From Agrococcus pavilionensis RW1 (GTDB lineage: Bacteria; Actinomycetota; Actinomycetes; Actinomycetales; Microbacteriaceae): a stretch of DNA of 64,000 bases. Positions 31,254-42,331 of the stretch are shown in pieces; the first letter of the stretch is position 1; each line of letters begins with the position of its first letter. A model generated the notes under the pieces. That model was not told the DNA's origin and made no database searches. It was given only the letters and a program-made list of their open reading frames with translations. The stretch spans positions 1-64,000 of the forward strand of contig NZ_ASHR01000037.1 in assembly GCF_000400485.1 (NCBI RefSeq), given 5' to 3'. The translations under genes were made by a program, and so were the position numbers.

Positions 31254-32177
31254 CTACTGCTGCTTGTCGGCGGCGGGGGAGGAGTCGGCGTCCGCCTCGG
31301 CAGCCGCCGCCTCCTCGAGCTGCGCGGCGGCCGTCGCGTCGACGGCTGCCGTCGGCGCGGGCACCTTGCGGCCCGAGGCCGCCTCGTCGCCAGCTCGGCC
31401 CGAAGCCGTCAGCACGAGCTGCAGCAGCTCGTCGAACTGCAGCGCCATCTCCTGCGCGCCCTCGCCGGGCCACACGTGCAGCGGCCGGGCCGCGCCCTGG
31501 GCCTGCTGCATCGAGGTGCGCTCGGGCAGCACCGTGTCGAGCACGAGCGGGCCGAACATGTCCTTGAGCTCCTGGATGCGGTACTGGTGCTCGAGGGACT
31601 GCGGGCGCGCGCGGTTCACGACGATGCCGAGCGGCTGGAGGCGCGGGCTGAGGCCGCGGCGGATCTCCTCGATCGCGCGCAGCGCGCGGTCGGCGGCAGC
31701 GACCGAGAACAGGCCGGGCTCGGTCACGACGAGCACGCGGTCGGACGCCGCCCACGCGGTGCGCGTGAGGGCGTTGAGCGACGGCGCGCAGTCGACGAGC
31801 ACGAGGTCGTAGTCGTTCTCGACCGTCGTGAGCGCCGTCTCGAGCTTCCAGATGTCCTTGATCGTCGGGTGCGGCCCGTCGAAGTTGATCGCCGAGGGCG
31901 AGCCGATCAGCACGTCGATCGTGCCGCCGTGGCCCTGCGTCCAGCCCGAGGGCGAGATGGCCTGCTGGACGACCTTGTCCTTCGGGTTCGCGAGCACGTC
32001 GGCGACGTTGAGCCGGCCCTCGATCTCGATGTCCATGCCCGTCGAGGCGTCGGACTGGGGGTCGAGGTCGACCACGAGCGTGCGGAGGCCCTTGGCGAAG
32101 GCGGCGGAGGCGAGGCCGAGCGTCACCGTGGTCTTGCCGACACCGCCTTTGAGCGAGCTGATCGAGAGTACGTGCAC
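31254..32177 (-). CDS. orphan ParA/MinD-family ATPase
   Basis: The 307-residue protein has the deviant Walker A motif KGGVGKTT at 10-17, the LVVDLDPQSDAS segment and DYDLVLVDCAP, all typical of ParA/Soj. The last 50 residues are an acidic Ala/Glu-rich tail, unusual for chromosomal ParA. No parB gene or parS site is near, so it may position another cargo, as McdA or MipZ-like proteins do. TAGGCT eight bases before GTG 32177 indicates leaderless transcription. It is divergent from pyruvate carboxylase. Confidence 0.85.
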   Translation of the reverse strand: MHVLSISSLKGGVGKTTVTLGLASAAFAKGLRTLVVDLDPQSDASTGMDIEIEGRLNVADVLANPKDKVVQQAISPSGWTQGHGGTIDVLIGSPSAINFDGPHPTIKDIWKLETALTTVENDYDLVLVDCAPSLNALTRTAWAASDRVLVVTEPGLFSVAAADRALRAIEEIRRGLSPRLQPLGIVVNRARPQSLEHQYRIQELKDMFGPLVLDTVLPERTSMQQAQGAARPLHVWPGEGAQEMALQFDELLQLVLTASGRAGDEAASGRKVPAPTAAVDATAAAQLEEAAAAEADADSSPAADKQQ

Positions 32178-32241
32178 GGCGCCCAAGCCTAGCCCCACTA
32201 CATTGAGAAGCCCGCGCCGCCGCACCCTGGAGGGTTCCTCT
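32178..32241. promoter_or_regulatory. divergent promoter of parA and pyc
   Basis: TAGGCT on the minus strand (32191-32186) serves parA, and TACATT on the plus strand (32199-32204) is the -10 candidate for pyc. GGAGGG at 32229-32234 is the pyc ribosome binding site. Confidence 0.5.
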
Positions 32242-35200
32242 ATGTTCTCGAAGCTCCTCGTCGCCAATCGTGGCGAGATCGCCATCCGGGCGTTCCGCGC
32301 GGCCAACGAGCTCGGCATCCGCACCGTCGCCGTCTACGCGCACGAGGACCGCAACTCCCTCCACTGCCAGAAGGCCGACGAGGCCTACCAGATCGGCGAG
32401 CCGGGCCGCCCGGTGCGCGCCTACCTCACGGTGAGCGAGATCATCCGCGTCGCGAAGGACGCCGGCGCCGACGCCATCTACCCCGGCTACGGCTTCCTGA
32501 GCGAGAACCCCGAGCTCGCGACCGCCGCCGCCGAGGCCGGCATCACCTTCGTCGGCCCCGGCCCCTCGGTGCTCGCGATGGCCGGCAACAAGGTCACGGC
32601 CAAGGAGCACGCGATCGCGGCCGGCGTGCCCGTGCTGCGCTCGACGCCCGCGACGACCGACATCGAGGCGCTCATCGCGGGCGCCGACGAGATCGGCTTC
32701 CCCGTCTTCGCGAAGGCGGTCGCGGGCGGCGGCGGTCGGGGGATGCGGCTGGTCAAGCGCCGCGAGGACCTCCGGGAGGCGCTCGAGGGCGCGATGCGCG
32801 AGGCCGACAGCGCGTTCGGCGACCCGACGATGTTCATCGAGCAGGCGGTCGTGCGCCCCCGCCACATCGAGGTGCAGATCCTCGCCGACGCGGCAGGCGA
32901 GACCGTGCACCTGTTCGAGCGCGACTGCTCGGTGCAGCGCCGCCACCAGAAGGTCGTCGAGCTCGCCCCGGCGCCGAACCTCTCGCAGGAGCAGCGCGAT
33001 GCGCTCTACCGCGACGCGGTCGCGTTCGCCCGCTCGATCGGCTACGTCAACGCCGGCACCGTCGAGTTCCTGCTCGACACCGCGGGGGAGCGCGCGGGCC
33101 AGCACGTCTTCATCGAGATGAACCCGCGCATCCAGGTCGAGCACACCGTGACGGAGGAGATCACCGACGTCGACCTCGTCGCGAGCCAGATCCGCATCGC
33201 GGCCGGCGAGACGCTCGAGCAGCTCGGCCTCACGCAGGACCGCATCGAGATGCACGGCGCCGCGCTGCAGTGCCGCGTCACGACCGAGAACCCCGCCGAC
33301 GGCTTCCGCCCCGACACGGGCCGCATCACCGCCTACCGCTCGCCGGGCGGCGCGGGCGTGCGCCTCGACGGCGGCACCATCAACCCCGGCACCGAGGTGA
33401 GCCCGCACTTCGACTCGATGCTCGCGAAGGTCACGTGCCGCGGCCGCGATCTCGACACCGCGATCCGCCGCGCCCACCGCGCGGTGAGCGAGTTCCGCAT
33501 CCGCGGCGTCGCCTCGAACATCCCGTTCCTGCTCAACCTGCTCGACGACGAGGAGTTCCGCGCCGGCGACGTCTCGACGAGCTTCATCGACGAGCACCCC
33601 GAGCTCACGCGCATCAACCCCCCGAAGGACCGCGCCTCGAAGGTGCTCGCGTGGCTCGCCGACGTCACCGTCAACCAGCCCAACGGCGCCGCCGACGGCG
33701 TCATCAACCCCGCGATCAAGCTGCCGGACTGCGACCTCGAGACCGAGGCGCCCGCGGGCGAGCGGCAGCGGCTGCAGGAGCTCGGCCCCGAGGGCTGGGC
33801 GCAGGCGCTCCGCGACCGCACGTCGCTCGCCGTCACCGAGACGACCTTCCGCGACGCGCACCAGTCGCTGCTCGCGACGCGCGTGCGCACCGCCGACCTC
33901 GTCGCGATCGCGCCGCACGTCGCGCGCATGACGCCGCAGCTGCTCTCGATGGAGGCGTGGGGCGGGGCGACCTACGACGTCGCGCTGCGCTTCCTCGGCG
34001 AGGACCCGTGGGAGCGGCTCGCGCGGCTGCGCGAGGCGATGCCCAACATCCCGCTGCAGATGCTGCTGCGCGGCCGCAACACCGTCGGCTACACGCCCTA
34101 CCCGACCGAGGTGACGAGCGCGTTCGTCGAGGAGGCGGCCGCCACGGGCATCGACGTCTTCCGCATCTTCGACGCCCTCAACGACGTCGACCAGATGCGC
34201 CCCGCGATCGACGCGGTGCGGGAGACCGGCACCGCGGTCGCCGAGGTCGCGCTGTGCTACTCGGGCGACCTGCTGAACCCCGACGAGGACCTCTACACGC
34301 TCGACTACTACCTGCGGCTCGCCGAGCGCATCGTCGACGCGGGTGCGCACGTGCTCGCGATCAAGGACATGGCGGGGCTGCTGCGCGCCGGCGCAGCGTC
34401 GAAGCTCGTCGCGGCGCTGCGCGAGCGCTTCGCGCTGCCGGTGCACCTGCACACGCACGACACCGCGGGCGGCCAGCTCGCGACGCTGCTCGCCGCCTCG
34501 GCGGTCGGCGTCGACGCCGTCGACGTCGCGAGCGCGCCGATGGCCGGCACGACGAGCCAGCCCTCGCTCTCGGCGCTCGTCGCCGCCATCGCGCACACCG
34601 AGCGCGACACGGGTCTCTCGCTCCAGGCCGTGAGCGACCTCGAGCCCTACTGGGAGGCCGTGCGCCGCCTCTACAAGCCGTTCGAGTCGGGGCTGCCCGG
34701 CCCCACCGGCCGCGTCTACCACCACGAGATCCCCGGCGGGCAGCTCTCCAACCTCCGCCAGCAGGCGATCGCCCTCGGCCTCGCCGACGACTTCGAGCGC
34801 ATCGAGGACTGGTACGCCGAAGCGAGCCGCATCCTCGGCCGCCCGACGAAGGTCACGCCCTCGTCGAAGGTCGTCGGCGACCTCGCGCTCCAGCTCGTCG
34901 CGCAGGGCGTCGACCCCGAGGAGTTCGAGCGCGACCCGCGCCGGTTCGACATCCCCGACTCCGTCATCGGCTTCATGGCCGGCGAGCTCGGCGACCTGCC
35001 GGGCGGCTGGCCCGAGCCCTTCCGCTCGAAGGTGCTCGAGGGCCGCGACGTCGACATCTCGGTGAAGCCGCTCGCGCCCGAGCAGGCCGCGCGCCTCGCC
35101 GAGCCGGGTGCCGATCGCCGAGATGCGCTCAACGAGCTGCTCTTCGCCGGCCCGACGAAGGCCTTCAAGGAGACGCGCGAGCAGTACGGCGACCTCTCGG

Positions 35201-35646
35201 TCGTCGACACGATCGACTTCCTCTACGGCATGCAGCACGGCGAGGAGCACCACGTCGGCATCGGCCGCGGCGTCACGCTCAACGTCTCGCTCGAGGCGGT
35301 CGGCGAGGCCGACGACGACGGCATCGTCACCGTCATGACGGTGCTCAACGGCCAGCTGCGCCCCGTCTACGTGCGCGACCGCTCGGTCAAGGTCGACAAG
35401 GCGAAGGCGGAGAAGGCGGATGCGTCCGTGCCGGGCCAGGTCGCGGCTCCCTTCGCGGGGGCGGTCACCGTCAAGGTCGCCGCGGGCGATCAGCTCGCGG
35501 CCGGCGACCCCGTCGCGACGATCGAGGCGATGAAGATGGAGGCGGCGATCACGACCCCGGTCGCCGGCACCGTCGAGCGGCTCGCGCTCTCCGGCACGAC
35601 GCCCGTCGAGGCGGGCGACCTCATCGCGGTGGTGCGGCCGGCGTGA
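32242..35646 (+). CDS. pyc: pyruvate carboxylase
   Basis: The 1134-residue enzyme carboxylates pyruvate to oxaloacetate in the cytoplasm, replenishing the TCA cycle and feeding gluconeogenesis. Domain order is biotin carboxylase (1-450, with the GGGGRGMR ATP loop near 160 and IEMNPRIQVEHTVTE), carboxyltransferase (from RDAHQSLLATR near 535), and a C-terminal biotinyl domain with Lys1098 in EAMKMEA. Length and motifs are complete. ATG 32242 follows GGAGGG by seven bases. Its stop overlaps the deformylase start. Confidence 0.97.
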   Translation: MFSKLLVANRGEIAIRAFRAANELGIRTVAVYAHEDRNSLHCQKADEAYQIGEPGRPVRAYLTVSEIIRVAKDAGADAIYPGYGFLSENPELATAAAEAGITFVGPGPSVLAMAGNKVTAKEHAIAAGVPVLRSTPATTDIEALIAGADEIGFPVFAKAVAGGGGRGMRLVKRREDLREALEGAMREADSAFGDPTMFIEQAVVRPRHIEVQILADAAGETVHLFERDCSVQRRHQKVVELAPAPNLSQEQRDALYRDAVAFARSIGYVNAGTVEFLLDTAGERAGQHVFIEMNPRIQVEHTVTEEITDVDLVASQIRIAAGETLEQLGLTQDRIEMHGAALQCRVTTENPADGFRPDTGRITAYRSPGGAGVRLDGGTINPGTEVSPHFDSMLAKVTCRGRDLDTAIRRAHRAVSEFRIRGVASNIPFLLNLLDDEEFRAGDVSTSFIDEHPELTRINPPKDRASKVLAWLADVTVNQPNGAADGVINPAIKLPDCDLETEAPAGERQRLQELGPEGWAQALRDRTSLAVTETTFRDAHQSLLATRVRTADLVAIAPHVARMTPQLLSMEAWGGATYDVALRFLGEDPWERLARLREAMPNIPLQMLLRGRNTVGYTPYPTEVTSAFVEEAAATGIDVFRIFDALNDVDQMRPAIDAVRETGTAVAEVALCYSGDLLNPDEDLYTLDYYLRLAERIVDAGAHVLAIKDMAGLLRAGAASKLVAALRERFALPVHLHTHDTAGGQLATLLAASAVGVDAVDVASAPMAGTTSQPSLSALVAAIAHTERDTGLSLQAVSDLEPYWEAVRRLYKPFESGLPGPTGRVYHHEIPGGQLSNLRQQAIALGLADDFERIEDWYAEASRILGRPTKVTPSSKVVGDLALQLVAQGVDPEEFERDPRRFDIPDSVIGFMAGELGDLPGGWPEPFRSKVLEGRDVDISVKPLAPEQAARLAEPGADRRDALNELLFAGPTKAFKETREQYGDLSVVDTIDFLYGMQHGEEHHVGIGRGVTLNVSLEAVGEADDDGIVTVMTVLNGQLRPVYVRDRSVKVDKAKAEKADASVPGQVAAPFAGAVTVKVAAGDQLAAGDPVATIEAMKMEAAITTPVAGTVERLALSGTTPVEAGDLIAVVRPA

Positions 35647-36134
35647 GCGTCCGAGAGATCCGAGTCTTCGGCGACCCGGTGCTGCGCGAGCGCGCCGAGC
35701 CCGTCGACCCCGCCGACCCCGCGACGGCCGCGCTCGTGCAGGACCTGCTCGACACCGTGCGGCTGCCGGGTCGCGCCGGGGTCGCCGCCAACCAGATCGG
35801 CGTCGCGAAGGCGGCGTTCGCCTACCTCGTCGACGACGAGCTCGGCTACGTGCTCAACCCGCGCATCGACGAGGTGCGCGGCGAGCCGCAGCTCGTCGAC
35901 GAGGGATGCCTCTCGGTGCCCGACCTCGGCTTCCCGACCCCGCGGCACCCGTTCTGCCGCGTGATCGGCGTCGACCTCGACGGGCGCGACGTCGTGCTCG
36001 AGGGGGAGGGCCTCATGGCGCAGATGCTGCAGCACGAGATGGGGCACCTCGACGGGCGGCTCTACCTCCAGTCGCTCGAGAAGGAGACGCGCGCGGTCGC
36101 GATGCACGCGGTGCGCCAGGCCGACTGGTTCTGA
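35643..36134 (+). CDS. def: peptide deformylase
   Basis: The 163-residue metalloenzyme removes the formyl group from nascent proteins. All three motifs are visible: GVAANQIG (motif 1), EGCLS with metal ligand Cys89, and HEMGH with His131, Glu132 and His135. GTG 35643 overlaps the pyc stop by four bases. A strong bidirectional terminator follows. Coupling of def to pyc rather than to fmt is unusual and suggests a secondary deformylase copy. Confidence 0.93.
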   Translation: MSVREIRVFGDPVLRERAEPVDPADPATAALVQDLLDTVRLPGRAGVAANQIGVAKAAFAYLVDDELGYVLNPRIDEVRGEPQLVDEGCLSVPDLGFPTPRHPFCRVIGVDLDGRDVVLEGEGLMAQMLQHEMGHLDGRLYLQSLEKETRAVAMHAVRQADWF

Positions 36135-36139
36135 CACGA

Positions 36140-36167
36140 CGAAGGGGGCCCCGCGGGGCCCCCTTCG
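36140..36167. terminator. bidirectional terminator between def and the acyl-CoA synthetase
   Basis: A nearly perfect GC-rich inverted repeat (CGAAGGGGGCCCC with its complement) lies in the 42-base gap between two converging genes and can terminate both. Confidence 0.75.
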
Positions 36168-36176
36168 CGCTGCGGC

Positions 36177-38012
36177 TCACTCGCCGACGTCGTGCGCCTT
36201 CGAGTCGGCGGCGTAGATGTCGTCGATCTCTGCCTGGAAGTCCTTCAGGATGTTGTGGCGCTTGATCGACATCTTGGGCGTCAGGTGACCGTTCGCCTCG
36301 ATGAACTCCACGGGGACGATCGCGAACTTGCGCACCGACTCGGCGCGCGAGACGAGCCGGTTGGCGCGCTGGATCGCGGAGCGCACCTCCTCGATGACCG
36401 CGGGGTGCTGCGCCGCCTGCTCGAGCGAGAGCGACTTGTCGTGCCCGTTGTTCTCGAGCCACGTGGGCAGCATCTCGCCGTCGAGCGTGATGAGGGCGGC
36501 GATGAAGGGCCGTTGGTCACCGACGACGACCGGCTGGCCGATGATCGTGTTCGAGCGGATGGGGTCCTCGAGCATGTTGGGCGCGACGTTCTTGCCCGCA
36601 GCCGTGACGAGGATCTCCTTCTTGCGACCCGTGATCGTCAGGTAGCCCTCGCTGTCGAGCGACCCGATGTCGCCCGTGTGGAACCAGCCGTCCTCGGTGA
36701 ACGCATCCTTCGTGGCCTGCTCGTTCTTCCAGTAGCCCGCGAACACGGCGACGCCCTTGCCGAGCACCTCGCCGTCCTCGGCGATGCGCACGCCGTTGCC
36801 GGGCAGCGCCGGACCGACGGTGCCGATCTTGAAGCGGTCGGGCACGTTGACCGTGAGCGGCGCGGTCGTCTCGGTCAGGCCGTAGCCCTCGAGGATGCGG
36901 ATGCCGAGCGAGCGGTAGAAGTGCGCGAGGAAGGTCGACAGCGGCGCCGAGCCGGACACGGCGTACTTCACCTGCCCGCCCATCGCGACCTTGAGCTTGT
37001 TGAGCACGAGGCGCTCGAGCACCTTGAAGCGCAGCTTGAGGCCGAGCGGCACGTGCCCCTCGTCGAGCGCCTTCGAGTGCGCGACGGCGGCGTGCGCCGC
37101 GGCGCGGAAGATCTTGCCCTTGCCGCCCGCCTCGGCCTTCTGCTCGCTCGCGTTGTAGACCTTCTCGAACACGCGCGGCACGGCGAGGAAGAAGGTCGGC
37201 TTGAAGCTGCCGAGCGACGCGAGCAGCTTCTTCGTGTCGGCCTGGTGGCCGACGCGGACGCCCGCCGAGATCGCGAGCACCGAGATGAAGCGGGCGAAGA
37301 CGTGCGCCTGCGTGACGAACAGCAGGGTCGACGAGCCCGGCCCGACGACGTCGGCCATCACGGCGGCGGCGTTGCGGCACAGCTCGACGAAGTTCGAGTG
37401 CGTGAGCATCGTGCCCTTGGGGCGACCGGTCGAGCCCGAGGTGTAGATGAGGGTCGCGAGGTCGCTGCCGACCGCGAGCGAGCGACGGCGCTCGATCTCG
37501 CCGTCGGCGACGTCCTTGCCCTGCTCGACGAGCCGGTCGAGGTCGCCGCGGTCGATGCGCCAGACGTCGGCGACGGCGGGGAGGTCGCCGTGCGCCTCGT
37601 CGAAGCGCGAGACGAGGTCGGCATCCTCGAGGATGACGCGCGTCGCGCCGCTGTCGGAGAGGATCCACTGGATCTGCGAGGGCGCCGAGGTCTCGTAGAC
37701 CGGCACCATGCGCGCACCGGCGTACCAGAGCGCGAAGTCGACGAGCGAGAACTCGTAGCGCACCCTGCACATGAAGCCGACGAAGTCGCCCGGCTGCACG
37801 CCGGCGGCGACGAAGCCCTTCGCGAGCGCGATGACCTGGCGGTGGAACTCCCGCGTCGTCACCTCGCGCCAGCCCTCGCCCTCGGGGATCGCGAAGAGAG
37901 AGCTGTCGGGAGTGCGGCGGAGGGTCTCCTCGAGGAGGTCGGTGACGTTGGCGTCGGGGTCGGCTGGGACGACCGGGGGCATGACGCCGTCAGGGACGGT
38001 GATCTGGGGCAC
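36177..38012 (-). CDS. long-chain acyl-CoA synthetase (FadD15-like)
   Basis: The 611-residue protein is an adenylate-forming enzyme that activates fatty acids with ATP and CoA. Motifs are YTSGSTGRPKG (P-loop), GYGLTETTA and the GDIGSLDSEGYLTITGRKK hinge region. In mycobacteria FadD15 lies in the same neighbourhood as aroG, pknL and an acyltransferase, as here. GTG 38012 follows GAAGGAG. A good -10 element TATGAT is at 38050-38045 on the minus strand. Confidence 0.92.
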   Translation of the reverse strand: MPQITVPDGVMPPVVPADPDANVTDLLEETLRRTPDSSLFAIPEGEGWREVTTREFHRQVIALAKGFVAAGVQPGDFVGFMCRVRYEFSLVDFALWYAGARMVPVYETSAPSQIQWILSDSGATRVILEDADLVSRFDEAHGDLPAVADVWRIDRGDLDRLVEQGKDVADGEIERRRSLAVGSDLATLIYTSGSTGRPKGTMLTHSNFVELCRNAAAVMADVVGPGSSTLLFVTQAHVFARFISVLAISAGVRVGHQADTKKLLASLGSFKPTFFLAVPRVFEKVYNASEQKAEAGGKGKIFRAAAHAAVAHSKALDEGHVPLGLKLRFKVLERLVLNKLKVAMGGQVKYAVSGSAPLSTFLAHFYRSLGIRILEGYGLTETTAPLTVNVPDRFKIGTVGPALPGNGVRIAEDGEVLGKGVAVFAGYWKNEQATKDAFTEDGWFHTGDIGSLDSEGYLTITGRKKEILVTAAGKNVAPNMLEDPIRSNTIIGQPVVVGDQRPFIAALITLDGEMLPTWLENNGHDKSLSLEQAAQHPAVIEEVRSAIQRANRLVSRAESVRKFAIVPVEFIEANGHLTPKMSIKRHNILKDFQAEIDDIYAADSKAHDVGE

Positions 38013-38132
38013 TGGGACTCCTTCGGCTCTCGTGCGTTCTCCTCATCATATTGCGGCGGTCTCGCGCCGGCCCGCGGCGCGCATGTCCCTGCGGCCCGGC
38101 AGCCTGCCCTAGGCTCGCGTCCTGGAGGTGCG

Positions 38133-38861
38133 ATGTTCTACTGGCTGCTGCGGCACTGGGTCGTCGGCCCGTTCATGACGCGGGTGTTCCGCCCCTGGGT
38201 CTCCGGGCTCGAGAACATCCCCGCCTCGGGCGGCGCCATCATCGCGGGCAACCACCTCTCGGTCATCGACTCGTTCCTCATGCCGCTCGTGCTCGACCGG
38301 CGCGTCTACTTCCTCGCGAAGTCGGACTACTTCAACGGCAAGGGACTCAAGGGCCGGCTCGTCCGCTGGTTCTTCCTCGGCGTGGGGCAGCTGCCGATGG
38401 ATCGCTCTGGCGGCGAGAAGAGCTCGCAGAGCCTCGGCGCCGCGCTCGAGAAGCTGCAGGACGGGCAGCTCGTCGGCATCTACCCCGAGGGCACGCGCAG
38501 TCCCGACGGCAAGCTCTATCGCGGCCGCACGGGCGTCGCGCGCATGGTGCTCGATGCGCGGGTGCCGGTCATCCCGTGCGTCATGGTCGACACCGAGAAG
38601 ATCATGCCGATCGGCAAGCGGCTGCCGCGCGTGGGCCGCATCGGCATCGTCTTCGGCGAGCCGCTCGACTTCTCGCGCTACTACAACCTCGAGGGCGACC
38701 GCTTCGTGCTGCGGTCGATCACCGACGAGATCATGGTGACCCTCAACCGCATCTCCGACCAGGAGTACGTCGACATGTACGCCTCGAGCGTCAAGTCGCG
38801 CATCGACGCGGAGCGGCGCGCACCCGCCGCCGCGCCCATCGCGGACCCCGCGGCTCGGTAG
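38133..38861 (+). CDS. PlsC-type 1-acyl-glycerol-3-phosphate acyltransferase
   Basis: The 242-residue protein is a lysophospholipid acyltransferase acting at the membrane. The catalytic NHLSVID motif is at 40-46 (His41, Asp46) and the substrate-binding YPEGTRS at about 118-123. It resembles mycobacterial Rv2182c, which has the same neighbours. GGAGG precedes ATG 38133, and TAGGCT at 38110-38115 is the -10 candidate. Its stop codon TAG doubles as the start of the next promoter's -10 box. Confidence 0.9.
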   Translation: MFYWLLRHWVVGPFMTRVFRPWVSGLENIPASGGAIIAGNHLSVIDSFLMPLVLDRRVYFLAKSDYFNGKGLKGRLVRWFFLGVGQLPMDRSGGEKSSQSLGAALEKLQDGQLVGIYPEGTRSPDGKLYRGRTGVARMVLDARVPVIPCVMVDTEKIMPIGKRLPRVGRIGIVFGEPLDFSRYYNLEGDRFVLRSITDEIMVTLNRISDQEYVDMYASSVKSRIDAERRAPAAAPIADPAAR

Positions 38862-38912
38862 ACTCGAGCGGTGGCGCACTCGGCGCCGCGTGAGGCAGAG
38901 GCACATGACTGA
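38859..38912 (+). promoter_or_regulatory. aroF promoter with leaderless 13-codon short ORF
   Basis: TAGACT at 38859-38864 is followed six bases later by GTG 38871, the exact leaderless pattern of the window. This GTG opens a 13-codon frame (MAHSAPREAEAHD) ending with TGA at 38910-38912, inside the second and third codons of the DAHP synthase gene. Ribosomes ending there could reinitiate at ATG 38905. There are no Trp, Phe or Tyr codons, so classic attenuation is unlikely. Confidence 0.45.
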
Positions 38913-40305
38913 CACGATCGCGATCCCGCATTCCGACGAGCGCCGCTCCATCGAGCAGGGCCTCGACGCGTATCGGGCCCTGCCGATCAAGCAGCAGCCG
39001 CACTGGCCCGACGAGGCCGAGCTCGAGCGCGTCCGCCGCGAGCTGCGCGCCGCGCCGCCGCTCGTGTTCGCGGGCGAGGTCGACATGCTGCGCGATCGCC
39101 TCGCGGCCGCGGCCGAGGGCCGCGCGTTCCTCTTGCAGGGCGGCGACTGCGCCGAGACCTTCGCGGGCGCGACGGCCGACAACATCCGCAACCGCGTCAA
39201 GACGATCCTGCAGATGGCGGTCGTGCTCACGTACGGCGCCGCGATGCCGGTCGTGAAGATGGGCCGCATGGCGGGGCAGTTCGCCAAGCCGCGCTCGAAC
39301 GACCACGAGACGCGCGGCGACGAGACGCTGCCGGCGTACCGCGGCGACATCGTCAACGGCTACGACTTCACGCTCGACTCCCGCACGGCCGACCCGGAGC
39401 GCATCCTGCGCGGGTACCACATGGCCGCGTCGACCCTCAACCTCGTGCGCGCCTTCACGCAGGGCGGCTTCGCCGACCTGCGGCAGGTGCACTCGTGGAA
39501 CAAGGGCTTCGCCGAGAACCCGCTCTTCGCGCGCTACGAGGCGCTCGCCGCCGAGATCGACCGCGCGGTGCGCTTCATGGAGGCCGCGGGCGCGAACTTC
39601 GACGAGCTCAAGGGGGTCGAGTTCTTCACCGGCCACGAGGGCCTGCTCATGGACTACGAGCGGCCGCTCACGCGCATCGACTCGCGCACGGGCCTCGCCT
39701 ACAACACCTCGAGCCACTTCCAGTGGATCGGGGAGCGCACGCGCGAGATCGACGGCGCGCACGTCGACTTCTTCTCCCGCGTCCGCAACCCCATCGGCGT
39801 GAAGCTCGGGCCGACCACGACGCCCGCCGACATGGAGGCGCTCGTCGACAAGCTCGACCCGCACCGCGAGCCCGGCCGCTTGACGTTCATCACCCGCATG
39901 GGCGCCCGTCGCATCCGCGACGCGCTCCCGCCGCTGCTCGAGGCCTCGAAGTCGCTCGAGTCGACGCCGCTGTGGGTCACCGACCCCATGCACGGCAACG
40001 GCATCACGACGCAGAACGGCTACAAGTCGCGGCGCTTCGACGACGTCGTCGACGAGGTGCGGGGCTTCTTCGCCGCGCACCGCGCGGTCGGCACGTTCCC
40101 GGGCGGCATCCACGTCGAGCTCACGGGCGACGACGTCACCGAGTGCCTCGGCGGCTCGGAGGACATCGACGAGCTCGGCCTCGAGTCGCGCTACGAGTCG
40201 CTGTGCGACCCGCGCCTCAACCACATGCAGTCGCTCGAGCTCGCCTTCCTCGTCGCCGAGGAGCTGCGCGACGCGGGCCGCGTCCGGGAGCGCGCGGCGG
40301 GCTGA
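38905..40305 (+). CDS. aroG: class II 3-deoxy-7-phosphoheptulonate (DAHP) synthase
   Basis: The 466-residue enzyme joins erythrose-4-phosphate and phosphoenolpyruvate in the first step of aromatic amino acid synthesis. It is the plant/mycobacterial class II type. Landmarks are metal-ligand Cys82 in LLQGGDCAETF, KMGRMAGQFAKPRS, WVTDPMHGNG and GGIHVELTG. Rv2178c (aroG) has the same gene neighbours. ATG 38905 gives a normal N-terminus. It converges on the kinase gene, 34 bases away. Confidence 0.95.
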   Translation: MTDTIAIPHSDERRSIEQGLDAYRALPIKQQPHWPDEAELERVRRELRAAPPLVFAGEVDMLRDRLAAAAEGRAFLLQGGDCAETFAGATADNIRNRVKTILQMAVVLTYGAAMPVVKMGRMAGQFAKPRSNDHETRGDETLPAYRGDIVNGYDFTLDSRTADPERILRGYHMAASTLNLVRAFTQGGFADLRQVHSWNKGFAENPLFARYEALAAEIDRAVRFMEAAGANFDELKGVEFFTGHEGLLMDYERPLTRIDSRTGLAYNTSSHFQWIGERTREIDGAHVDFFSRVRNPIGVKLGPTTTPADMEALVDKLDPHREPGRLTFITRMGARRIRDALPPLLEASKSLESTPLWVTDPMHGNGITTQNGYKSRRFDDVVDEVRGFFAAHRAVGTFPGGIHVELTGDDVTECLGGSEDIDELGLESRYESLCDPRLNHMQSLELAFLVAEELRDAGRVRERAAG

Positions 40306-40339
40306 GCCCGCGGGTGCTCGGCGGCGCGGTCGACGAGGC

Positions 40340-42256
<1,917 letters not shown>

Positions 42257-42331
42257 GAAGCGAGGATAGGCGGCGGCGGGGCGTCCGCCCCGCACCCACG
42301 CTGGCGGAGCCGAGAATGCCAAGATGGACGC
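42257..42331. promoter_or_regulatory. divergent promoter of pknL and the Rv2175c-like gene
   Basis: TATCCT on the minus strand (42268-42263) precedes GTG 42256 by six bases. On the plus strand CAAGAT at 42320-42325 precedes GTG 42332 by six bases. Both fit the leaderless spacing, the second with a weaker hexamer. Confidence 0.5.

Noticed and set aside
31165-35253. A 1362-codon open frame on the minus strand opposite pyruvate carboxylase
   Set aside because: It is a by-product of high third-position GC. It is antisense to a complete pyc gene and its translation is low-complexity Arg/Ala/Val without domains. Only its overlap with parA reflects a real gene, in another frame.
36192-38112. N-terminal extension of the acyltransferase through the acyl-CoA synthetase region
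   Set aside because: The frame is open upstream only because it is antisense to fadD. The ribosome binding site and family N-terminus place the start at 38133.
38871-38912. Tryptophan/phenylalanine attenuator peptide before DAHP synthase
   Set aside because: The short frame has no aromatic codons and no terminator/antiterminator pair is visible. Only a coupling role remains plausible.
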